Below are positions 14,662 to 22,770 of a stretch of 61,472 nt of DNA, piece after piece (the stretch's first letter is position 1; each line of letters starts with the position of its first letter). A program made the translations under genes and the position numbers. Under the pieces are notes generated by a model. The model did no database searches. It was not told the DNA's origin and was given only the letters and a program-made list of their open reading frames with translations. The DNA comes from JAICYJ01 sp045806525 (GTDB taxonomy: Bacteria; Actinomycetota; Thermoleophilia; Gaiellales; JAICJC01): contig JBJMJD010000082.1 in assembly GCA_045806525.1 (NCBI GenBank), positions 1 through 61,472 on the forward strand, given 5' to 3'.

Positions 14662-15684
14662 GTGGAAATCGCCTCACGCATCTTCACCGTCGAACTGGCC
14701 GAGCCGTTCGTGATCTCGCGCAGCAGCGACACCGAATCCGACATCGTCCAGATCGCGATCTCCCACGATGGCGTGATCGGATACGGCGAGGGCGCGCCTG
14801 ACGACCGCTATGGCGAGAGTTGCCAGAGTGCGCTCGCGTTCTTCGAGCAGGCTGCGCCGCTGCTCGGCGACGACCCGTTCGCCCTTGAGTCGGCGCTGGG
14901 ACGCGTGAACGCGCTGCCCGGCGAGATGGCCGCCAAGTGCGCCATCGACGGCGCCCTCCACGACCTCGCCGGCAAGCTCTGCGGGCTGCCCGTCTGGCGC
15001 ATGTTCGGCCTCGACCCGACCCCGCCGCCGACGTCCTACACCATCAGCATCGACACGCTCGAGGGCACCGCCGACCGCGCTCGTCGCGCGTCGGGCTACC
15101 ACGCCCTCAAGATCAAGGTGGGCGGCCCCGGCGACCTCGAACGGGTGCGCGCCGTACGCGCCGAGGCACCGAACGCGCTCATCCGCGTCGACGCCAACGA
15201 GGCCTGGTCGGTCGAGTTCACCAAGGAGATCTGCCTCGAGCTGGTGGCGCTGAACGTCGAGCTGATCGAGCAGCCGCTGCACGACGACAACGCCGACGGC
15301 TACCGGGAGCTGCACGCCGCCAGCCTGCCGATCCCGATCGTGCTGGACGAGAGCTGCCACACCCTGCCCGACGTCGGCCGCGCGGCCGGCCTCGCCGACG
15401 GCGTCAACATCAAGCTCACCAAGTCGGGCGGCATCCGCGAGGCGCACCGCATGATCCACGCGGCCCGCGCGCTCGATCTGACCGTGATGCTGGGCTGCAT
15501 GAACGAGACGTCGCTGGGCATCGCGGCAGCGGTGCAGCTGTCGCCGCTGGTCGACGTCGTCGACCTGGACGGACACCTCCTGAACGCCAACGACGCGTTC
15601 GAGGGACTCGGGTTCGCCGACGGCGCCGTCCTGCCGAGCGACCTGCCCGGTCTGGGTGTGACACCGCTGGAGCCCTGGCCGTGA
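14662..15684 (+). CDS. dgcA: Enolase-superfamily dipeptide epimerase / N-acetyl-D-Glu racemase-like
   Basis: The 340-residue protein has the muconate-lactonising/enolase fold: capping domain with GYGEGAPDDRYGES, then the barrel with YHALKIKVGG (KxK catalytic Lys), LIRVDANEAW, LIEQPL and VLDESCHTL (metal ligands Asp, Glu, Asp), and GCMNETSLGI. It belongs to the L-Ala-D/L-Glu epimerase group. Because it is coupled to a DgcN/DUF1611 gene, the N-acetyl-D-glutamate racemase (DgcA) role is likely; a true dipeptide epimerase is the alternative. GTG 14662 follows TAGGCT closely (leaderless). Confidence 0.8.
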   Translation: MEIASRIFTVELAEPFVISRSSDTESDIVQIAISHDGVIGYGEGAPDDRYGESCQSALAFFEQAAPLLGDDPFALESALGRVNALPGEMAAKCAIDGALHDLAGKLCGLPVWRMFGLDPTPPPTSYTISIDTLEGTADRARRASGYHALKIKVGGPGDLERVRAVRAEAPNALIRVDANEAWSVEFTKEICLELVALNVELIEQPLHDDNADGYRELHAASLPIPIVLDESCHTLPDVGRAAGLADGVNIKLTKSGGIREAHRMIHAARALDLTVMLGCMNETSLGIAAAVQLSPLVDVVDLDGHLLNANDAFEGLGFADGAVLPSDLPGLGVTPLEPWP

Positions 15685-16730
15685 CCGCGATCGCGATCCT
15701 GGCCGAGGGCGGCTTCTCGGAGCACGACGCCAAGACCGCCACCGGCGTGCTCCGCTACGGCGCCGACCCGGTGGTGGCGGTGATCGACTCCACGCGCGCC
15801 GGCTCACGCGTACGCGACCACATTCCCGGCCTCAACTCGGACGTGCCGGTGGTGGCCGGCGTCGACCAGGCGCTGGAGCTGCGCCCGACCGTGCTACTGA
15901 TCGGCATCGCACCGGCCGGCGGAAAGCTGCCCGACGCCTGGCGAGCGGCAATCATGCGATCGATCGAGGCCGGCCTGGACGTCGAGAGCGGCCTCCACGA
16001 CTTCCTCGGCGACGACCCCGAGCTGGCGGCCGCGGCCGCGAGCCACGGCGTCGAGATCCGCGACCTGCGCCGCCCCCCGGCCGGGCTGGACGTGCCCACC
16101 GGACGCAACCTGACCGTTGACGCGCACGTGATCGCCACCGTCGGCAGCGACTGCGCCCTTGGCAAGATGACCGTCTGCCTGGAGCTCGACCTGGAGGCGC
16201 GCCGCCGTGGCCTGGCCAGCGCGTTCGTGCCCACCGGCCAGACCGGCATCGCCATCGCCGGCTGGGGCATCGCCGTGGACGAGGTGGTGTCCGACTTCGT
16301 GGCCGGGGCCAGCGAGCGCCTGGTGCTGGAAGGGCGGGAGCGGGCGGGGGCCGGCGCCATCCTCTGGATCGAAGGCCAGGGCTCGATCAGCCACCCAGCC
16401 TACTCGGGGGTCACGCTCGGCCTGCTTCACGGCTCGGCCCCGCACGCGCAGATCCTGGTGCACGAGGCGGGACGCACGCACCTGGACATGCCCGACGGCC
16501 CACCCATCGCTCCGCTGCCGCAGCTGATCGACGACTACCAGCGGATGGCTGGCTACGTGCGGCCGGCGCCGGTGATCGCCGTCTCGCTGAAGACCAACCA
16601 CCTGGCCGACGACGAGGCCCGCGCGGCGATTGCCGACGCCACCGACCAGACCGGGCTGCCGGCCGACGACCCGGTGCGGTACGGCGCCGGCCGCCTACTG
16701 GAGGCGGTTGTGGCCGCGCGCGCCGGGTAA
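15681..16730 (+). CDS. dgcN: DUF1611/DgcN-type D-glutamate N-acetyltransferase-like protein
   Basis: The 349-residue protein matches DUF1611: DPVVAVIDSTRAGSRV in the N-terminal Rossmann-like part, then a P-loop-type domain with IATVGSDCALGKMTVCLEL and VPTGQTGIAIAGWGIAVDEV, DFVAGASERLVL and IEGQGSISHPAYSGVTLGLL. DgcN acetylates D-glutamate in the reported DgcN-DgcA pathway. GTG 15681 overlaps the upstream stop as GTGA, so translation is coupled to the epimerase, supporting a shared pathway. The assignment is by family and context. Confidence 0.75.
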   Translation: MTAIAILAEGGFSEHDAKTATGVLRYGADPVVAVIDSTRAGSRVRDHIPGLNSDVPVVAGVDQALELRPTVLLIGIAPAGGKLPDAWRAAIMRSIEAGLDVESGLHDFLGDDPELAAAAASHGVEIRDLRRPPAGLDVPTGRNLTVDAHVIATVGSDCALGKMTVCLELDLEARRRGLASAFVPTGQTGIAIAGWGIAVDEVVSDFVAGASERLVLEGRERAGAGAILWIEGQGSISHPAYSGVTLGLLHGSAPHAQILVHEAGRTHLDMPDGPPIAPLPQLIDDYQRMAGYVRPAPVIAVSLKTNHLADDEARAAIADATDQTGLPADDPVRYGAGRLLEAVVAARAG

Positions 16731-16741
16731 CCTTCCGCGTC

Positions 16742-17842
16742 GTGCCCGCCGCCCGTCTGGAAGCACTCGCATCGATCCTGTGCCGGTACTCGCTGGAGGT
16801 GCAGCCCGGTGACATCGTGCGCGTGCACGGCCCGGCCAGCGAGGCCTCCTTCTTCGTGGCCGTCACCCGCGAGCTGACCCGCGTCGGCGCTCATCCGATG
16901 CTGCGGCCGACGTTGCCCTCGGTGGAGGCCGCGATCCTCTCGATGGGCTCCGACGAGCAGCTGACCACCGTCACCGAGATCGACCGGCTGGAGTCGGAGG
17001 TGCCCGACAAGACGCTCACGATCTGGGCCGACGCCAACACCCGCTACCTGAGCGCGGTGCCGCCCGACCGCCACGCGCTGTGGTCGCGCTCGCGCCGCGC
17101 GCTCTCCGACCGGTTCTTCGAGCGCGTCGCTTCCGGTGAGATTCGCTGGTGCGGGGTGGCGTTGCCGACACGCGGCTTTGCCCAGGACGCGGGCATGTCG
17201 TTCGGTGCGTTCGAGGAGTTCGTGTTCGGCGCCGGCCACGTGGACGACGCCGATCCGGTCGCGTTCTGGCGCGGCCAGTCGGCCCGGCAGGCCGGGGTGA
17301 TCGAGCGGCTGGCCCGGATCTCGGAGCTGCGGATCGTCGCGGAAGACACCGACCTGGTGGTCGACGTGTCGGGCCGCACGTGGCTGAACGCCGACGGGCG
17401 CGAGAACTTCCCCGACGGCGAGGTCTACACCAGCCCGCGGCATGAGCTGACGCGCGGCCACATCAGCTTCAGCTTCGACGCCACCTACAACGGGCACGAT
17501 TTCGGCGGGGTGCGCCTGTGGTTCGAGCAAGGCCGCGTGGTGCGCCACGAGGCGAGCCGAGGACGTGAGTTCCTGGAGGCGATGCTGGACATGGACGACG
17601 GGTCGCGTTACCTGGGCGAGGTGGCGTTCGGCATGAACGACGAGATCCAGCAGAGCACACGCAACGTCGCCTTCGATGAGAAGATCGGCGGCACAGCCCA
17701 CGTGGCACTGGGGGCGTCCTTCCCCGAGGCCGGCGGCACCAACCGATCCGGGCTGCACTGGGACATCGTCTGCGACCTGCGCTCGGGTGGCGAGGTCTAC
17801 GGCGACGGCGAGCTGATAGCGCGCGACGGGCGGTTCCTGTGA
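16742..17842 (+). CDS. M29 family metallo-aminopeptidase (first copy)
   Basis: The 366-residue protein is of the thermophilic aminopeptidase M29 type: ILCRYSLEVQPGDIVRVHGP at the N-terminus, ENFPDGEVYTSP, FDEKIGGTAHVALGASFPEA and GTNRSGLHWDIVCDLRSGGE. The last two blocks carry the His, Tyr/Thr-region, HxD metal ligands of the family. It removes N-terminal residues from peptides in the cytosol. Start GTG 16742 follows TAACCT by about 8 nt. It is followed by a paralogue overlapping by 4 nt. Confidence 0.85.
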   Translation: MPAARLEALASILCRYSLEVQPGDIVRVHGPASEASFFVAVTRELTRVGAHPMLRPTLPSVEAAILSMGSDEQLTTVTEIDRLESEVPDKTLTIWADANTRYLSAVPPDRHALWSRSRRALSDRFFERVASGEIRWCGVALPTRGFAQDAGMSFGAFEEFVFGAGHVDDADPVAFWRGQSARQAGVIERLARISELRIVAEDTDLVVDVSGRTWLNADGRENFPDGEVYTSPRHELTRGHISFSFDATYNGHDFGGVRLWFEQGRVVRHEASRGREFLEAMLDMDDGSRYLGEVAFGMNDEIQQSTRNVAFDEKIGGTAHVALGASFPEAGGTNRSGLHWDIVCDLRSGGEVYGDGELIARDGRFL

Positions 17843-18978
17843 GCGACCGGCGGGTGGAGAACCTGGCGCGGGTGATCTGCGAGTACTCGCTGCAGGTGAA
17901 ACCGGGACAGCTGATGCTGATCCAGTCTCCCGCCCTTGCCGAGCCGCTGGTACTGGAGCTGGTGAAGTCGGCGCTGAGGCTGGGCGCCAACCCGCGCGTA
18001 CTCCTCGAAGCCGAGGGCACCCAGGTTGCGTACCTCTCGGAGGCGGGCGACCAGCAGCTCTCGACGCTCTTGCCGAACCTGCTCCCGATGTGGGAGGCGA
18101 TCGACCTGCGAGTCACTATCCACGCCTCGTGGAACACCCGTGAGCTCTCCGGCATCGACCCGGCCCGGATGGCGACCGTGCAGCGCGCGCGGGCACCGCT
18201 GATGGAGACGGGCATGCGGCGTTCGGCCGCGGGCGAGATGCGCTGGTGCGTGACGGCCTATCCGTGCGAGGCGTTCGCGCAGGACGCCGACATGTCGCTG
18301 GCCGGCTACGAGGACTTCGTCTACGGCGCCGGCTGGCTGGGGCTGGACGAACCCGTCGCCGTCTGGCGCGCGTTTGCCGGGAAGCTGCGTGAGGTGGTCG
18401 ACCGCCTGGCCGGCGTGCGCGAGCTGCGCGTTCTGGGTGAGGACACCGACCTGACCCTGGGTGTGGCCGGGCGCACGTGGAAGCCCTGCGCCGGTGACCG
18501 CAACTTCCCCGACGGCGAGGTGTTCACCGCGCCGCTCGAGACCGAGACCAGGGGAGACGTGCGCTTCTCGTTCCCGGCCATCTACGGCGGGCGCGAGGTG
18601 CAGGACGTGCGGCTGCGCTTCGAGGGTGGCCGCGTGGTGCGAAGCGAGGCGGTCGCCGGCGCGGACCTGCTGCGGAAGATGCTCGAGATCGACGACGGCG
18701 CATCGATCCTGGGAGAATTTGCGATAGGCACCAACTACGCTATCGAGCAGTTCACGAAGCAGATCCTGTTCGACGAGAAGATCGGCGGCACGTGCCACAT
18801 GGCGGTCGGTGCCGGTTACCCGGAGACCGGCAGCACGAACCGCTCCGGCCTGCACTGGGACATGGTCTGCGACCTGCGCTCCGGCGGCGAAATCCACGCC
18901 GACGGTGAGCTGATCTACCGCGACGGCCGGTTCCTGCCTGAGTTTGCACCTGACCTGTCACCGCCGGGGGCTGAGTGA
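17839..18978 (+). CDS. M29 family metallo-aminopeptidase (second copy)
   Basis: A 379-residue paralogue of the preceding gene: VICEYSLQVKPGQLMLIQSP, FPDGEVFTAPLE, FDEKIGGTCHMAVGAGYPET and GLHWDMVCDLRSGGEIHADG show the same metal site. GTG 17839 overlaps the upstream TGA (GTGA), so the two are translated together. Coupled paralogues may form a heteromer or divide substrate range; with the DgcA/DgcN pair they suggest degradation of short, D-residue-containing peptides. Confidence 0.85.
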   Translation: MSDRRVENLARVICEYSLQVKPGQLMLIQSPALAEPLVLELVKSALRLGANPRVLLEAEGTQVAYLSEAGDQQLSTLLPNLLPMWEAIDLRVTIHASWNTRELSGIDPARMATVQRARAPLMETGMRRSAAGEMRWCVTAYPCEAFAQDADMSLAGYEDFVYGAGWLGLDEPVAVWRAFAGKLREVVDRLAGVRELRVLGEDTDLTLGVAGRTWKPCAGDRNFPDGEVFTAPLETETRGDVRFSFPAIYGGREVQDVRLRFEGGRVVRSEAVAGADLLRKMLEIDDGASILGEFAIGTNYAIEQFTKQILFDEKIGGTCHMAVGAGYPETGSTNRSGLHWDMVCDLRSGGEIHADGELIYRDGRFLPEFAPDLSPPGAE

Positions 18979-18981
18979 GCG

Positions 18982-19815
18982 TCAGAGGGCCTCGCCGCGT
19001 CCGAGCAGCGCGGCCATGGCCGCCACCCGCGCCATGAACGGCAGGTCGTGCACGCGCAGCAGCTGCACGCCCTGGTAGGCGGCCACGGCGACCACAGCGG
19101 CCGTACCCTCGATGTTCGACTCGGGCAGGCCCAGCGGCTCGGCGGTGACCTCCTTGTGTGAGCAGGCCAGGAGCAGGGGATAGCCCAGCCGGAGCAGGTC
19201 GGGCAGCGCGCGCAGGGTGGCCAGGTCGGTCGCGGTCGACTTGCCGAAGCCCAGCCCGGGGTCGACCACCAGCGCCGAGCGGTCGATGCCTGCATCGATC
19301 GCCAGCTCGGCACGCTGCGACAGGAAGCTTCCGATCTCAGCCGGGTCGATGTCGTAGCGGCCGGCCTGCACCTGCTTCGGCGCGAGCCCCAGGTGGGTCA
19401 CGACCAGACCGCCGCCGTGCTCGGCGACCGCCGCCGCCAGCTCATGATCGGTCAGCCCGGTGTGGTCGTTGATCATGTCGGCGCCGGCCTCGAGTGCGGC
19501 GGCCGCCACATCGGCGCGGTAGGTGTCGACCGAGACCACCGCCTCGCACCCCGCCGCGCGGATGCCCTCGAGCACCGGCAGCACCCGCGCCCTCTCGTCG
19601 GCGGCGCTGAGCACGACGCCGGGGCGGGCGGTCATGCCGCCCACGTCGATCACGGTCGCGCCCTCGGAGACGACGGCCAGCGCGCGGGCCACCGCCAGGT
19701 CAGTGGTGGCGGTGGCGCCGCCGTCGTAGAACGAATCAGGCGTCACGTTCACGATCCCCATCAGGTGGGGACGGCCCTGACGGGGCAGCGCCCGATGGCG
19801 GAATTGCAGCAGCAC
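18982..19815 (-). CDS. folP: Dihydropteroate synthase
   Basis: This 277-residue TIM-barrel enzyme joins p-aminobenzoate and dihydropterin pyrophosphate in folate synthesis. Motifs: LMGIVNVTPDSFYDGG, VIDVGGMTARPG, VSVDTYRADVA, MINDHTG, VVDPGLGFGKS (substrate-binding Lys) and LLLACSHKEVTA, where the typical G-x-SRK is altered to ACSHKE. GTG 19815 is preferred, 7 nt after TACGCT. It is divergent from the LexA-controlled LysM gene and convergent, 3 nt apart, with the M29 gene. Confidence 0.88.
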   Translation of the reverse strand: MLLQFRHRALPRQGRPHLMGIVNVTPDSFYDGGATATTDLAVARALAVVSEGATVIDVGGMTARPGVVLSAADERARVLPVLEGIRAAGCEAVVSVDTYRADVAAAALEAGADMINDHTGLTDHELAAAVAEHGGGLVVTHLGLAPKQVQAGRYDIDPAEIGSFLSQRAELAIDAGIDRSALVVDPGLGFGKSTATDLATLRALPDLLRLGYPLLLACSHKEVTAEPLGLPESNIEGTAAVVAVAAYQGVQLLRVHDLPFMARVAAMAALLGRGEAL

Positions 19816-19846
19816 GGCGCCAGCGTACCGGGATGCAGCGAATTCC

Positions 19847-19889
19847 TTGACACCGAACACCTGTTCGTCTACACTCGAACACATGTTCG
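19847..19889 (+). promoter_or_regulatory. SigA promoter with two LexA (SOS) boxes
   Basis: TTGACA (19847-19852), 17-nt spacer, TACACT (19870-19875) is a near-consensus promoter. CGAACACCTGTTCG (19854-19867) fills the spacer and CGAACACATGTTCG (19876-19889) spans the start codon of the next gene. The second matches the Gram-positive LexA consensus CGAACRNRYGTTCG fully, the first with one central mismatch. Their centres are 22 bp apart, on the same face of the helix, so transcription should be LexA-repressed and leaderless. Confidence 0.85.
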
Positions 19890-20146
19890 CCCAACCCACC
19901 TCTCGAATCCTCGTCGCGGCCGCCGTGGTGATCTGTACCGTGGCCCTCATGCTGGGCATGGCTTCGCCCTCACCGGGCGCTGCCACACCCGGGCACTACC
20001 GCGTCAAGTCCGGTGACACGCTGTGGTCGATCGCATCGACGCACTACTCCGGGGGAGACACCCGCGACGGCGTTTACAAGATCCGCTCCGCAAACCACCT
20101 CAGCGATGCCACCATCACAGTCGGACAGCGGCTGGTGCTGCCGTGA
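19883..20146 (+). CDS. LysM membrane protein, YneA/ChiZ-like SOS division inhibitor
   Basis: The 87-residue protein has one N-terminal membrane segment (ILVAAAVVICTVALMLGMAS) and a LysM domain outside the membrane (YRVKSGDTLWSIASTHYSGG ... TITVGQRLVLP). A TM-plus-LysM protein under LexA control is the design of YneA in Bacillus, ChiZ in mycobacteria and DivS in corynebacteria, which delay septation during DNA damage. Unlike those, it is not beside lexA here. ATG 19883 lies 7 nt after the -10 and within the second LexA box. The division-inhibitor role is an inference. Confidence 0.8.
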   Translation: MFAQPTSRILVAAAVVICTVALMLGMASPSPGAATPGHYRVKSGDTLWSIASTHYSGGDTRDGVYKIRSANHLSDATITVGQRLVLP

Positions 20147-20349
20147 GCTGCGCCCAGATCATCTCCCTCGACGAGTGGCGCAGCCGGCGGTTCCTGCCGG
20201 ACGACGATCCCCCGGCCGCGCCGCGGTTGCGCGTTGTCGGTGAAGACGACCCGGAGTCGGGCAGCGCCTTCACGCTGGACGCCTTCCTGGCCCGTGCCCG
20301 CGTCGTTCTGGCCGAGCACGATCGCCCGCCGCTGCATCTCGTCGGCTGA
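20143..20349 (+). CDS. Small coupled protein of unknown function
   Basis: GTG 20143 overlaps the LysM stop (GTGA) and encodes 68 residues: IISLDEWRSRRFLPDDDPPA, a low-complexity linker, then FTLDAFLARARVVLAEHDRP. No domain is recognised, no signal peptide, acidic middle and helical C-terminus. Its place in a two-gene LexA-controlled unit suggests a role in the same SOS response. Confidence 0.65.
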   Translation: MSCAQIISLDEWRSRRFLPDDDPPAAPRLRVVGEDDPESGSAFTLDAFLARARVVLAEHDRPPLHLVG

Positions 20350-20390
20350 CATCCGGTCCCGGCGGCGGGCGGCTCCCCTAAACTCGGGCC

Positions 20391-21371
20391 ATGGATCTCG
20401 ACGTCGTGTTCCTGGGTACCGCGGGTGCCGTACCGACCGCGCAGCGCGGCCCCGCCGCCTACCTCGTGCGGCGTGGCGGCGAGCGGATCCTGATCGACTG
20501 CGGAGAGGGCACGCAGCGGCAGATGCTGCGATCGTCAGCCGGCCTGGCCGACATCGATCTGGCGCTGATCACGCACTTCCATGCCGACCACGTGCTTGGC
20601 CTGCCCGGCATGCTGAAGACGTTCGCGCTGCGGGCGAGAGCGGCCCCGCTCACCATCCACGGTCCCAGCGGTCTGCGGGCGCTGATCGGATCACTCGACC
20701 GCGTGATCGGACGGCTGTCGTACCCGCTGTCGCTGGTCGAGCTTGAGCCGGGGCAGACACTGCAGCGCGACGGCTACCGGATCGAGCCGTTCGCCACCGA
20801 CCACCGGGTGGCAAGCCTCGGCTATGCGCTGTGTGAGGACGTCAGGCCGGGTCGGTTCGACATGGAGACGGCAACGGCGCTGGGGGTGCCGTTCGGGCCG
20901 CTGTGCGGGGAGCTGCAGCACGGACGCCCGGTGACGCTCGAGTCAGGCACGGTCGTCACGCCAGAGCAGGTGGTGGGACCGCCGCGGCCGGGGCGACGGG
21001 TCGTGTTCTCAGGCGACACGCGGCCCTGTGCCGGCACGCGGGAGGCGTCGGCCGCCGCGGACCTGCTGGTGCACGAGGCGACGTTCCTGGAGGAGGAGAG
21101 CGAGCGAGCGGGCGAGACAGGGCACAGCACCGCGATCCAGGCGGCACAGCTGGCGCTGGACGCCCAGGTCGGGATGCTGGCGCTGACACACCTGTCCACC
21201 CGCTACACCGGGGGACAGATCCGGCGCGAGGCGCGGACGATCTTCGACCAGACCGTGGTGCCCCGGGACTTCGACGTGATCGAGGTGCCGCTGGCCGAGC
21301 GGGGCGCGCCGCGACTGAACCGCGGCGACGAGGAGCAAACGCAGGTCGAAGCGCCGGCGCCCGCCGGCTGA
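20391..21371 (+). CDS. rnz: Ribonuclease Z / MBL-fold tRNA 3'-processing-like hydrolase
   Basis: The 326-residue metallo-beta-lactamase protein has VVFLGTAGAVPTAQRGPAAY, LIDCGEGTQRQML, THFHADHVLGLPGML (the HxHxDH zinc motif), FSGDTRPCAGT and LALTHLSTRY, all in RNase Z order. It matures tRNA 3' ends lacking encoded CCA, which fits the CCA-less tRNA-Arg in this window. TAAACT lies 9 nt before ATG 20391. The next gene starts inside its stop codon (TGATG). Confidence 0.88.
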   Translation: MDLDVVFLGTAGAVPTAQRGPAAYLVRRGGERILIDCGEGTQRQMLRSSAGLADIDLALITHFHADHVLGLPGMLKTFALRARAAPLTIHGPSGLRALIGSLDRVIGRLSYPLSLVELEPGQTLQRDGYRIEPFATDHRVASLGYALCEDVRPGRFDMETATALGVPFGPLCGELQHGRPVTLESGTVVTPEQVVGPPRPGRRVVFSGDTRPCAGTREASAAADLLVHEATFLEEESERAGETGHSTAIQAAQLALDAQVGMLALTHLSTRYTGGQIRREARTIFDQTVVPRDFDVIEVPLAERGAPRLNRGDEEQTQVEAPAPAG

Positions 21372-22108
21372 TGGACTTCGCGGCCCTGGCCGGCGGGTAC
21401 GACGAGCTGCGACCGGCGGGCGAGAGCTGGCGGGAGCTGGCCGAGGTGGAGCTGGCCGAGCTCGGGCCGGCCGCGCGGCTGCTGGATGTGGGCTGCGGCA
21501 CAGGCCGGTTCGCGGTGTTCGCGGCCGAGCGGCTGGGCGCCCGCGTGTGGGGTGTCGACCCGTCGCCTGAGATGCTCGACCAGGCGAGGCGGCGGGGCGG
21601 TCGCGGAGTGGGGTGGAAGCATGCCGCCGCGGAGCACCTGCCCTTCAAGAACGGCTGGTTCGACGCAGCGCACGCGCACCTGGTGATGCACGTGGTCGAC
21701 GACGTCGGTGCGGCGCTGTCCGAGATGGCGCGCGTGCTGTGCAGGGACGGACGGCTGGTGGTGGTCAGCTTCCGCAGGGAGCACTTCGACCGGTTCCACC
21801 TGAATCCGTACTTCCCGAGCATTGCCACGATCGACCGCGCCCGGTTCCCGGATCCCGCGACGCTGTCTGCTGCCATCGCCGGGGCCGGATTCGACGACGT
21901 GGCCGAACGCGTTCTCCACCAGCAGGTGGCGCTCGCTCCCGGCGCGGTGCTGGAGCGCGTGCGAGGACGCTACATCTCGACCCTGCACCTGCTTGACGAG
22001 CGCGAGTACCAGGACGGCCTCGCCCGGCTCGAGCACGATCTGGCCGGCCGTGATCAGCCGCTCACGGCCGACCTGTTCTGGTCGATCACCACCGCCACCC
22101 GTACCTAG
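21371..22108 (+). CDS. Class I SAM-dependent methyltransferase
   Basis: The 245-residue protein has the SAM motif LLDVGCGTGRFAVFAA, VDPSPEMLDQAR (motif II), AEHLPFKNGWFDAAHAHLVM and MARVLCRDGRLVVVSFR, as in UbiE/Methyltransf_11 proteins. Substrate unknown. It is translationally coupled to rnz (TGATG at 21369-21373). Confidence 0.85.
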   Translation: MDFAALAGGYDELRPAGESWRELAEVELAELGPAARLLDVGCGTGRFAVFAAERLGARVWGVDPSPEMLDQARRRGGRGVGWKHAAAEHLPFKNGWFDAAHAHLVMHVVDDVGAALSEMARVLCRDGRLVVVSFRREHFDRFHLNPYFPSIATIDRARFPDPATLSAAIAGAGFDDVAERVLHQQVALAPGAVLERVRGRYISTLHLLDEREYQDGLARLEHDLAGRDQPLTADLFWSITTATRT

Positions 22109-22120
22109 AGGTGCGCAGCC

Positions 22121-22711
22121 TCAGCCGGCTTCAAGCGTGGCCAGCTCGGCCGCCATGCCGGCCGCGAAGGCCGCGCCACCGCCATTTGCCGGATGCCGAA
22201 CGTAGTTGGCACGCTCGCCCAGGATGCCCTCCGCGATCCGGCCGACCGCCACCACCCGCCGTGGCCGCAGCAGCTCGATCGCCCGCCGCGCGAACTCCGC
22301 GCCGGTCTCGACCTCGGCCACCGAGGGCCGCCGGTTCGACAGCGGCTCACCGGGTCTGTGGGGATGGTGCGGCACCGTATTCCAGAGGATCACCCGGCGC
22401 TCGGCCGCCAGCTCGTCCAGCACGCGATGCACGATCGTCCCGGAGGGCTCGCTCCAGCCGCCCGCCCGGTCGCTCGTGATCCGGTAGGGCGGGCCCCACC
22501 GCATCAGGTCACGCTCGCTCGTGAACGCGATCCCCGACCACCGCATCCCCTGGTATCCGGCCGCCTCACCGAGCACCAGCACCTCCGCCTGCGATCGCTC
22601 GGCCAGATACCGCTCCAGGTTCGCCAGCCGCACGGCACCGTCACGGCCGGCGTACTGGTTGAACGTCGCGCCGATGCGGGCGCGCGCGATGTCGCGGAGC
22701 AGGTCGTCCAC
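22121..22711 (-). CDS. Uracil-DNA glycosylase superfamily protein
   Basis: This 196-residue protein has VLVLGEAAGYQGMRWSGIAF (the GExPG-like motif 1 region, here GEAAGYQG), LWNTVPHHPHRPGEPLSNRR in the middle and VVAVGRIAEGILGERANYVRHPANGGG (motif around His in VRHPANGG). The layout fits a UDG-like fold, but the catalytic Asp/Asn position of well-known families is not obvious, so activity is uncertain. GTG 22711 follows TACGAT by 5 nt. Divergent from the next methyltransferase by 59 bp. Confidence 0.65.
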   Translation of the reverse strand: MDDLLRDIARARIGATFNQYAGRDGAVRLANLERYLAERSQAEVLVLGEAAGYQGMRWSGIAFTSERDLMRWGPPYRITSDRAGGWSEPSGTIVHRVLDELAAERRVILWNTVPHHPHRPGEPLSNRRPSVAEVETGAEFARRAIELLRPRRVVAVGRIAEGILGERANYVRHPANGGGAAFAAGMAAELATLEAG

Positions 22712-22770
22712 CGTACGATCGTACCGGCCGATCCCGTCGCCGCTCGGGCACTCGGCTAGCCTGCCGTCTG

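Noticed and set aside
20903..21370. Long N-terminal extension of the methyltransferase frame inside rnz
   Set aside because: It is an Arg/Gly/Ala-biased shadow of rnz; ATG 21371 at TGATG is the sensible start.
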